This document shows positions 30,018-39,800 of a DNA stretch of 64,000 bases, piece after piece. The translations under genes and the position numbers were made by a program. Location: assembly GCF_000003815.2 (NCBI RefSeq), contig NC_049994.1, positions 15,170,659 to 15,234,658 of the forward strand. Direction: 5' to 3'. The notes under the pieces are model-generated. The model made no database searches. It was not told the origin of the DNA and worked only from the letters and a program-made list of their open reading frames with translations. Origin of the DNA: Branchiostoma floridae (Eukaryota; Chordata; Leptocardii; Amphioxiformes; Branchiostomatidae). Within the stretch, counting starts at the first letter, position 1, and each line of letters starts with the position of its first letter.

Positions 30018-32160
30018 ATTCAGATTCAGCTTTATTCCTGGATGACTTGGCATGTATATACACATGAAATACGTCATCAGTCACAGAAGCAACTTAACAT
30101 TAATACATTTACAACATTTAAAATTAGACAGCAATCGGATTAAGAAAATATACATGACAGAATCAACATTCTTTACCGCTCATCTAGCACTTTCGTACAG
30201 CAATCGTACAGAGCGGGGTGCAAATGACATCTCATGTCGCTTCGTTTTACTTCTAGATGCTCTGTATCGGGCTTCCCGACGAAGACTGTAGGAACTGTCC
30301 TGAGGTGAAGTAAAGAACTCCCTCAGCGGAGAGCTACTGTCCCGCAGTATGTCTTGTAGAGTCTTCAGCGTCGCTGCGTCCCGTCTGTCTGATAGTGAGG
30401 GCAGAGAGTCAGATGGGATACCAATGATTCTAAGACAGCGCCTCTGCATGGCTTCTAGCTTGTCTGACAGGTGTTTCGGCAGTCCTCCCCACACCGGACT
30501 GGCATACTCCAGTAAGGGGCGTAGGAATGTTAGGTAAATCTGGAGCAAGACATCAGTAGGGAGACCAGCCTTCTTTGCTGCTGCAAGGTAATACACACGT
30601 GGACGGGACTTCGTCAACATGAAATGAACGTGTTCATCCCAGGTAAGGTTGGCAGTGATGTGTACTCCAAGTAGTTTGAAAGACGTAGTCCTCTGAATCA
30701 CATGTCCGGATATTGTCGGATGAGGAGGGACAGGAATGTTTACCTCCTTCCTTGCGCTGATAACCATGTCCATTGTCTTTTTCCCGTTTACCTTGAGAGA
30801 GTAGTCCTCCCCCCATTCAACAATGGAGTCAAGTGCCTTCTGCGTTTGACCAGGAAGTGACGCCATTAGCATTTCAGAGGTTGTCAGATCGTCCGCATAT
30901 TTGACAGGAACAATGGGCCTTGGCAACCTTGCATCCAAGGTATTTATACAGATGACGAAAAGTGTTGGTGATAGAATACCACCCTGTGGAACACCCGCGA
31001 GGACGTCGTGGGACTTAGATACACAGGGACCCCACTTTACCTTCTGTGTACGTCCTTCCAGATAGCTGCTGATGCTCATCCATAAGGACCGCCTGATACC
31101 CATGTCAGCTAGGCACATGAGCAGTTGACTATGACTGATGGTATCAAATGCACGGGAAAAATCAACGAACACAGCATGAACGTCCAACTTCGGGTTACTG
31201 TTTAACGCTTCGTGCCACGTTTGGAGGATGTGTATCAACGCAGTAACCGTAGATCTTCTTGACAGGAAGCCATGTTGAGACGGTGCGAGGCTACTGGTAG
31301 TGTCCTGTAGCAAAGCATCACGGAGCAGCCCTTCATACACTTTCCCGACGCAGCTGACTAACGAAATTTGTCGGTATTCCGATGGGAACTGTGGTCGTTG
31401 TTTCTTAGGCACTGCCGTGACTACAGCCTCTTTCCATTGCTGCGGAAAGGCGTAGTTCTGAAGACAAGAATTGAAGACGTCACATAAAACAGGACCAAGT
31501 TCTTCATGATACTGCTTTAGTAACCAGGAAGGAATGAGGTCTGGCCCAGCGGCTTTCCTCCCATTGAGTCTGCGCAGTCTGGCCTTAACCTGACCAATAC
31601 TGAACGGTGTGGGTGTATCATGCGAGAGCTTGTGCTCGACATCAGCCAACGTTGGAACAGTACGGGACACTTCACTCCACACAGACCCGAAATGCTCTGC
31701 AAGCGTGTCACATTCGTTTTGTGTCACGGTGATGTTGGGATTGGAGACATCCTCCTTAACAGAGTCCTTTCCCATAAGGGACTTGATGGACTTGAACCAG
31801 TGCCTTGGGCTGGAGTGCCTCAAGTTAGCTACTTCTCTTTCATAGTACTCCCGTTTTGCTTTCTTGATATGCTTGGCAACAGAATTCCTTAACTTGGAGT
31901 ACAGAGCAACGTTTCCGGAGCGGAATGCCTGTTGTCTCTCTGTAAGCAACTCCTTAATCCTCACAGTCATCCACGGTTTGTCAGCGGTGGAAATCTTGAC
32001 TTTCTTAACAGGTACAGCTTTGTCAAGTAGTCCTTTTAGCATGGTTGTCAGAACTGCCACCTTTCTGGAAGGCTCTGTGGTCTGGAAGACAGGTGCAAAA
32101 TCAGTTGTGTTCATCAGTAAAGGTGAGTTGATGGTCCATATCCCCAGCATTTTACACTGA
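30018..32160 (-). mobile_element. 5'-truncated CR1/L2-like LINE with intact reverse transcriptase
   Basis: Minus-strand non-LTR retrotransposon. Its 3' terminus at 30018 shows tandem gaatct units, the short 3' repeat typical of CR1/L2-type elements, and no poly(A). The open reading frame occupies 30180-32150. The 5' end is truncated near 32160, since no endonuclease domain precedes the RT. Its insertion point is exactly the end of the last gene D exon. An uninterrupted frame implies a recent arrival. Confidence 0.82.
30180..32150 (-). CDS. LINE reverse transcriptase (656 aa)
   Basis: Uninterrupted frame. RT domain from about residue 180: EYRQISLVSCVGKVYE, QHGFLSRRST, AVFVDFSRAFDTISH, AGVPQGGILSPTLF and the catalytic KYADD box, then a C-terminal thumb-like region with LRPLLEYASPVWG. 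The N-terminal 150 residues resemble the region that links endonuclease to RT in CR1/Jockey-clade proteins; the apurinic endonuclease itself is missing. Host function is not expected. Confidence 0.88.
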   Translation of the reverse strand: MLGIWTINSPLLMNTTDFAPVFQTTEPSRKVAVLTTMLKGLLDKAVPVKKVKISTADKPWMTVRIKELLTERQQAFRSGNVALYSKLRNSVAKHIKKAKREYYEREVANLRHSSPRHWFKSIKSLMGKDSVKEDVSNPNITVTQNECDTLAEHFGSVWSEVSRTVPTLADVEHKLSHDTPTPFSIGQVKARLRRLNGRKAAGPDLIPSWLLKQYHEELGPVLCDVFNSCLQNYAFPQQWKEAVVTAVPKKQRPQFPSEYRQISLVSCVGKVYEGLLRDALLQDTTSSLAPSQHGFLSRRSTVTALIHILQTWHEALNSNPKLDVHAVFVDFSRAFDTISHSQLLMCLADMGIRRSLWMSISSYLEGRTQKVKWGPCVSKSHDVLAGVPQGGILSPTLFVICINTLDARLPRPIVPVKYADDLTTSEMLMASLPGQTQKALDSIVEWGEDYSLKVNGKKTMDMVISARKEVNIPVPPHPTISGHVIQRTTSFKLLGVHITANLTWDEHVHFMLTKSRPRVYYLAAAKKAGLPTDVLLQIYLTFLRPLLEYASPVWGGLPKHLSDKLEAMQRRCLRIIGIPSDSLPSLSDRRDAATLKTLQDILRDSSSPLREFFTSPQDSSYSLRREARYRASRSKTKRHEMSFAPRSVRLLYESAR

Positions 32161-32273
32161 GAAGCATTTCGATGGCTTTTGTTGGTGAATATTACAGAGG
32201 TTTTTCCAGTTTCACGACCCTTGCTTTATTTCCGCCGACGTTTCAGTGACAGTTTGCCTAACCTGAGAACTAA

Positions 32274-32337
32274 CCTCCGTAGCGACCGCTGGCACAATCT
32301 TTTCTTGAAAAGGTACACAGTGGTCGCTACGGAGAAC
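32274..32337. repeat. Perfect-stem hairpin beside LINE fragments
   Basis: tccgtagcgaccgctg near 32276 is inverted as cagtggtcgctacgga near 32319, with a loop of roughly 25 bases. Position suggests it belongs to a mobile element 5' region, but I cannot assign it. Confidence 0.5.
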
Positions 32338-32699
32338 GGCAGCTTCCTCAGGGCAATTCTGACTGGGTCACATTGCACTGCAACTTGGTGTCGCTGCTTA
32401 CAGATGCGGTTTCAAACGTTTTTACAATCTCACATATACGGTGATCGTTTATTGGTATTTGTATGACAAAATAATGATCCAGTCTCTATGCCTTCCTCAG
32501 GGTAGCCGGATGGAGGCCGCCAACACCAACCGCTGCTCCTCTCCACCGCTTCAGTGGGAGCAGTGGTAATAATCACGTTCACTGTTACGTTTACGCATGT
32601 GCAGTAACAGGCATTGTGGGTAATAAATGAAGTAGGCCCCAGTAAACAGTACTGGTCCCGACCATTGTCTCGATTTGCGTATTTCGTTTGTCTCGAGCC

Positions 32700-33477
32700 T
32701 TCACCTTTGACATATTACCAGGTGGCTTTACAGCTAGACTTATGTGCGGTGGAGCACTGGTCAGAGATCTGGCAGTTACCTTTTAACGCTGGCAAGTGTA
32801 AGGTTTTGCATCTAGGAAGTAGGAACCAGAGGGCCAAGTATACACTAGGCGGTCAAGAGCTAGAGCAAACCAAGGTTGAGAAAGACCTAGGTTTAGCAGT
32901 TGATGACCAGCTCAAGTTTCATGTAAATACTGCAGCAGCAGCTCTGAAGGGAAATCAGGTTTAGGGCTAGTTAAGAGGGCATTTAGATGAATGTTCAGTA
33001 CCTATTCTTTACAAATGTATGGTCAGACCACACTTGGAATATGCAAATGTGGTTTGGGGTCCGCATTTTAGCTCTGACCAAAAGCTTATTGAGAGAGTCC
33101 AGCATAGGGCGACAAGACTGGTTCCCTCGCTAAAATGGATGCCGTATAGTTCCAGACTCAGGAAGTTAAAACTACCATCACTTAAGTACAGAAGGGAAAG
33201 GGGCGACATGATTCAGCTCTACAAGATCATGTCCAAAAAAGAGAGAATTGATCTCGAGAACTTCTTTGAGTTAGCAAACCTCGACAAAACAAGAGGTCAC
33301 TGTTTCAAGATCAAAGTACCACTAGCCAGGTCTACTGTGAGACGCCAGTCCTTCTCTGCAAGGACAGTTCGATTGTGGAACTCTTTGCCTGAGGAAGTTG
33401 TAACAGCCAACAGTCTGAACACTTTCAAAACAATGCTGGACAGGGTTTGGGAGCATAAGAGATACCAGGAATGAAGA
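32700..33477 (+). pseudogene. Decayed LINE reverse transcriptase C-terminal fragment
   Basis: Plus-strand fragment in two open pieces (to 32964 and from 33019) separated by stops and probably frameshifts. Visible motifs: WSEIWQLPFNAGKCKVLHLG, KDLGLAVDD, VRPHLEYANVVWGP, RVQHRATRLVP, YRRERGDMIQLYKIM and FSARTVRLWNSLPEEVV, the usual thumb and C-terminal part of a non-LTR RT. The fingers and palm with the YADD box are missing. Confidence 0.85.
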
Positions 33478-33639
33478 GGTTGTGTCAACAGGCGGGAGCC
33501 TTACTACAACGAAGTATCCTCAAGGTATCCTCAAGGTATAACCCACAATACCTGTCGCCGCGCATGAGTACTCGGTGCTGTGAACGTGCTTATTGGGCTC
33601 GGTTGCAAACAACGCAATTCAATGGGCAAAACAGACATC

Positions 33640-33662
33640 TGATTGGTTTGTGTGTGTGTATG

Positions 33663-33697
<35 letters not shown>

Positions 33698-33728
33698 GTG
33701 CGTGCATGTGTGTGTGCGTGTGTGTGAT
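33640..33728. repeat. (GT)n microsatellite
   Basis: gtgtgtgt tract with few interruptions. Confidence 0.95.
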
Positions 33729-34487
33729 ACTTTGACAAGAACTTTAAGTTTGCCCGCATTTTAATTCCCTTTGATGATTCAAAGTTGAGACTTCACGTGA
33801 CAGTTTGTATGTATTTCATATTTGTTTGTTTGTTTTCAGATCACAATGTATGTTTTGCATGTAACTTGGAAGAATATTATATATTTACACAAGTATTATA
33901 CGAATATTTCCCATATATAGATTTGTTTGTTTTAAGTAATATTCGTAATGTATGTGTGACGGGACCTATGTGCATACCGTTAAAATCCTGCGTTTTCCTG
34001 CACAGTCGCCTGTGCAGTGATTCCCAGGCATCGTACAACCACGCCGGATAGATAACAATAAGCTTTGGTTCACGTATTATAAGCCCCACTGTGTGAAATA
34101 TACGAACGGAAATGATTGGAGAATATTCTAAAACTGCTGTGGTCTTTTGTTCGACAGTTTAAACAAGAAACTACTAAAGTGATTCCAATAGAGAATATAA
34201 CTGACATTAAAACTCGTCTGCAATCGAATTTTTGATCAAAATCTCCACTATGGAATGTAGTAAGATTGAAAAAATACTGAATGTCGTAAAGATAGACCCG
34301 TTTTATAAAGAATTTAATTACATTATTATTCTTGTGAGAGAATTTGTCCTCGGAAATAATTTAGAACTCTATGACTATGGGGTACATCCGTATATGGTTT
34401 CATCAGCATGGTAAATCACTGGTTAAGAAATCTCTTAATCATGCACAGCCGAAGAGTGAACTTAATACCTTGACGCCGTTTTGGTTA

Positions 34488-34663
34488 CCTGGTATCCAGT
34501 CTACCGTGGATTGGTCCGACTCTCTTCAGGGCAGCTGAAGCTTTTCACTGCTTGACTCCTACCCCGTAATACTTCTACCGGCTGCGAAAGAAACCCCTGC
34601 AGTGGAAAGTTTCATCTGAACCGAAGAGATTCAGCCCAATCCACGGTATACAGGATATTAGGT
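34488..34663. mobile_element. 176-bp palindromic MITE
   Basis: cctggtatccagtctaccgtggattgg-type left end, inverse ccaatccacggtatacagga at the right; nearly the whole element is self-complementary. Confidence 0.78.
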
Positions 34664-35964
34664 CAACGTTTTAGTAACCGTCAGTCACATAATCGTCAGT
34701 TATAGCCCCATTACACTAGGACGGCGCTCTTTCCAGATGCCCCAGTCCCCATAGCGTTCTTTAGATCTTCGGCCTGCAACTGCGCATCCTGAGCAAGTTT
34801 TTCTGGGCAAGTCAGTAACATTCCTTATACATTTTTAAAGTGGAAATTAATGTAAATGTTAAGGTAGCATTTACAAAGAGCATAATAACATTAGTATTTG
34901 AAACCAGGACGTTTCAATTATAGGCTAAAATCCTTTCATTGTACAATACGTCCCAAGAAATTGAATTTAGGATGTGTTTGGCATGTCTTAACAAATGGTT
35001 ACTTGGCACTGAACCTTATTAACAGAAATGTGTTGCTTTCCTACGACACAACTTTTGTCCATTTAAATGACTTCTATTGATATTGATATGGATATTGTTG
35101 CTTCAAGCCGAAAGAGCTGCCATTGTGTTCACACGTAATGCAGTTACGACGGATAAGTAACGTCGTCATATGCTTTGCACGAACACCAGGCAGCCAGGTG
35201 GTCATGTAGAGGTTCGTCAGTACGAACAAGCAAATGGCTGATATACTTTGAGATTGATTTCTACCACTTACATATTTTTGTTGGAGTTGCATATGTATGC
35301 ATATTTTGTACAGCTTTATGACTGATTTCTTAAGCATTTGAATGGTTGATGTATTAATATTCACTTAATATTCACATCAGATGATATGAAGATATGATTT
35401 AGGGTATGTACTTATTTCGAAAACATCAGAATGCAGTGCTAGTGTGCTCTATACACCAACATGTACTGAAACAGTATCTTAATATCTGACATTGAAATGA
35501 AGAGTCACAAGTATTTTCTCTCCTTTAATTCAAATCTGAACAAAGTCGTCAGTGGATGTTGTGACCACATACATAACAAATGTCACATCTAGCAGGAACG
35601 CAAACCATTTTCGTATATAATACATCAAACGAATATTGCCTACAACACATCAATTTATATACGGGAAAGGCTTGACGTGTGAATTGTATGCAAAACACGT
35701 GAAAAAAACCAGTATTATGACAAACCATCGTGTAAAACTGCTTTTTCTCATATAGTCTTTGAAGTTGTTATCAAAATATTTCGCACACACGCATAACATA
35801 CACACAAAAATCAGTCTTTTTCTCTATTGTATTGTTGACCGCTCTGTCTATTTGCCACTGCTTCCATGCTGAGTTGTGGAGAGGAGTAGCGGCCAGTGCT
35901 TCCGTTCTCCATCCCACTACCCTGAGGAAGAAGTAGATACTGAATCATTATTTTTGTCACACAT

Positions 35965-36245
35965 TACCATACGATCGTGTAGCGCAATCTGTAAGATGTT
36001 AGGCCCAAACCCAGGAGGTCTCCGGTTCAAACCCCCTGATGTGTCACGATGGGAAAGGCACTTTCCACAACTTTCCTCACTAACAAGTACATGTCATTGA
36101 GTACCTAGCTTCGGTCAGGGCAGTCCCTCGGATAGGACTTACACAGGGGTCTCGTGTTTGGGAGAGCCACCCTTCGAGCACGTTAAATAAATCGCCGCAC
36201 TTATCGAAAAGGGTAAGGGTCCTTCCCAGTGTGAGTGGATCAAAC
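35965..36245 (+). mobile_element. SINE copy downstream of gene A
   Basis: Counterpart of the copy at 16640: gcgcaatctgtaagatgtta, gtacctagcttcggtcaggg, gtctcgtgtttgggagagcc, gcacgttaaata. Confidence 0.75.
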
Positions 36246-36517
36246 CTTATAATCTAGTTTCCGGGCTGGCATCTTAAAAAGGTGATAGTCACCCTTATAT
36301 GCCAACCCTTCCACAAAAGTGGTAAAACTAAATGAATAAATATTCATGTAGATACTTAAACGTGTAAACACGAGTTTCACGTTCATGAGGCCCATTTCGC
36401 CTACCAAAACGACGTTTTTCATGCTGAACGTCGTCGACAATTGAAGCATCGTAGACATACAGTATTTCAACAACGAAGTCTTCACTTCCACCCGTACACC
36501 ATTTACTGGGGTCTGAC

Positions 36518-36820
36518 CTGTAATCTTGTAGACTTGATTTGCCATACTTCCGCCTTCGCCGTCCGCTGCACAGGCTGTGGAAGAGCCGTACTTGTTGAAG
36601 GTGTTGAGCCCACTAGCAGATCCAGCACACCAGCCGCCATCCTGTACAGCAAACACGGTAAAACCACGAGAGAGTGCTACCTGGTAACATTTCTCTATGG
36701 GGTTTTGACGGTAAGCGTAGATGCCATCTAGGCGTGCATCTGTTCCCTCGAGGGTCGGAATGGCGCGATCAAGTTCGTCCCTCCAGCAACCCAGGCTGAT
36801 GTACTCACGGCTTTCGCTTC
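36518..36820 (-). CDS. Gene A exon 9: WSC-like module A2
   Basis: 303-bp exon with GCWRDELDRAI, NPIEKC, AVQDGGWC, TAC, DGEGG, NQVYKIT; acceptor tatacag, potential donor gtctga variant below 36518 (here ggtctg after ACA). Confidence 0.77.
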
Positions 36821-39800
36821 CTGTATAGGAAAAATTAGTAGTTCAGTACTCATCTTCACTGGAAGGTTATGATTGTATACTATACCATTATATTCTCATA
36901 TGCAGAGACATACAACAGCGCCAGCAAACCGCCTATTGTCTGTACTCTTCTATCTCTAGAGTATCACCATCAGTTCCTGATCGCCCTGCTTATAGATATC
37001 TCTTTTGGAAACTGAAAGGCCTATTCTATGATTGGCTGACAGCTGGTTTGTGGCGACGCCCACAGGAACTGATGGTGACGGTTGAGATAGCAGAGTACAG
37101 ACAAGAGGCGGTTTGCTGGCGCCGTTGGATGTCTCTGCGCAGGAGAATGGTACTATACATGCTATGGTCGTACTTTTTGAGTGATAGCTGGCTCTTGAGG
37201 CAGAGAGTAAGTAATAGGGGTTTGGTCCCCAAGCTTTTTTTTTTTAAACCAAAGGACCTGGTTGAGTTTCAGAATTTGAGAGAGAATAACTCAAGGAGGG
37301 GTCTACGAATGGTCGTAGATGTTGGTATGTAGATAGCTTACGTGATGCTTGACATTATTAGATGGTATTATTATGGAAATCGCAATCTAATCTGCCTAAT
37401 TAATGTGCAAATTTTATGAACCGGGACGTTCCATGATAGTACTATTCAAACATGTGACAGATGAACTGGGAAGGAGAAGAACATTAAGATAGATGGGAAA
37501 TTATGCAAATGAAGACCTACTTTGCATAATCAACGACAAAATGCTCCATAATGGGAACTTCATAATTGATACCTCATTGAACATGCAGAAAATAACCTGA
37601 GATGAGCATAAACAGTTACATAATTTTGATAACGGAAACTTCACTTTCTGACCTGTAATCTTGTAGACCTCGTTTGCATAAGAACCTCCTTCTCCGTCCG
37701 CTGCACAGGATGTGGAAGGTCCGTACCTGTTGAAGGTGTTGAGCCCATCAGCAGACCCAGCACACCAACCGCCTGCCTGTATAGCAAACACGGGGAAACC
37801 ACGAGAACTGGCTACCTGGTAACACTTCTCTATGGGGTTTTGACGAGTAGGGTAGCTGCCATCTAGACGTGAATTTGTCCCCTCCAGAGTTGGAATGGCG
37901 CGGGTGTATGTGTCCCTCCAGCAACCCAGGCCGATGTACTTGCTCACTGTGTGAGGAAGGAAGTATTTCGGTCATTGCCGACTGGATTTTCTACTCTTGT
38001 TTTTTCATCAGTTAGGTTGTATTGGTGGTCTTGATGTAAAGACCGTGCATGTTATCATTTCATTTCCATCAATGTGAATTTAAACAATTTTAAAACGAAG
38101 TGCGCTACAATCAAGTGGTCGTTCGTACTTCTAACGTCCTATGGGCAATCGAAACGTATGAATCAGAGAGGAATTCAACGATACCGTGTGGACAAAAGAT
38201 GGCGTTTTACGTCTGAATTACGATATCGCTAAAAAAACACATTCCTCATTCAAGCGTCTTGCGGACCCCAGACGCCTAGCATTAAGCGCCTACTGTGTCT
38301 AGTTCAGGTTGACACAAAAAAGCGTCTGCTAATACATGCAATATATTTTGAATATATCGATTCAGCACGTTTACAATCATGGCTCACTAATTTGTACCTC
38401 ATCATTTTACTCTTTGCTGTCAGGATCATCGAAAGTTCCTATGTCCTTACCTGTTTCAGCGAAGACCTCGACCTCGCAAATTTGCAGATTGTCGGACCGG
38501 CCCATCACCTGAATTAGATGACAACAACACATTAGTAATGACACAGTCACTGCACCGGCCAACATTAACTCTCTACACTCATACAGAGAGCAAGAATGTG
38601 TTGGCTAGGTACTTTTATTCACTTAATGATCACCACGCAACAAGACCTGAAGGTCATTTCAAGGTGTGACCCGAAGGCCACTCCAAGGTTACGGGATGCA
38701 TTGTATCTGTAACAGCATCTCTTTTACTGTGTTATAAACATCATGATTGAGACCAGTTCAATTGCCCACTAAGAGTGAGGACTAAATGCAGAAATGTTCG
38801 CGGTGGATTAATGTTCGCGGTTTTCGCGGTGCCCACTTCACCGCGTACTTAAATCCACCGCGAACATTTTTCTATTATGGTATTAGACTACGGTGTTACC
38901 GCGAACTTAAAAACACTGCGAAAATTTTTTTTTTCCGCTACCGCGAAATTAAATCCCCGCGAACTTAAATGCATTTACAATAACTGACTCAATAGGCGAA
39001 GCAGGGGTTACGAATGCCGAGGCTGAGACTTCCCAGGGTGGTACTGAACTGGTGTCCAGAGGAAGAAAAAGGAGGGGGGGGGGCAAGCCATAACATGAAG
39101 GAGAACTGTGGAGCGCGACCATGCTGAGATGTGATGCACCTGGAGGGGGTGCAACAGACAGCTGTAGACAGAAAAGTGTGGAGAACCCGCCTCAGCGAAC
39201 GCTGATAAATAAAGTGAAGTGAAGTGAAGTGAAGTGAAGGGAAGTATGTGGCGACGATGATGATGATATTTACCTGAATAGACACATAACGGCCGGACAT
39301 CGGCTGGTCACAGTACACCACAATGGTTGCTCCATTGGCTGGACGTGCCGTGTAAGTCCCCCCACACTGGTCATTCTGGGCGAAGTTCTCGTTCGGGCCA
39401 ACTCGCACCTGGAAGTTTCGCAGTCGCTCTCCTACAAATACAATCCATTGAGAAGTCAATGAATGTGGGACATCCAATCCTTAGCTTTGTGTCTGTTTAA
39501 CGTAAACGTAAAGGCTTTCTAGTGTTTTATTATTATTATTATCATTATCATTATTATTATCATTATTAAGAATGTGGCGTAACGGTAGGATGTTTGTCTT
39601 TAAGTCCAGAGGTCCTGGATTTCAGTTCCCTTACATACTCTGGCGTTTTGCCCTAGGGACAGCCACTTAAGATGAAAATCCTTACTTCACTCGGGTATTC
39701 AACCTAGCTTCGGTTGGGGACGTCCCTTGGACATCACGTTAAATTGAGGTACGTGTTTGACGACGTAAGCTAAACTTTCCCCTAAACACGTAAAAGCAAC

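Larger units (their letters stand above)
33728..36517. other. Intergenic region between LINE debris and gene A
   Basis: No gene recognised. Contains the MITE at 34488, the flank shared with gene B (about 35200-36250: gcatattttgtacagctttat, one minisatellite unit, one SINE). Confidence 0.6.

Noticed and set aside
38989..39273. Extension of the gene A F-type exon past its donor as one long open frame
   Set aside because: The donor gtaaat at 39273 is in phase with the 58-bp exon at 38451, and the extension is a GAT-repeat plus mobile DNA.
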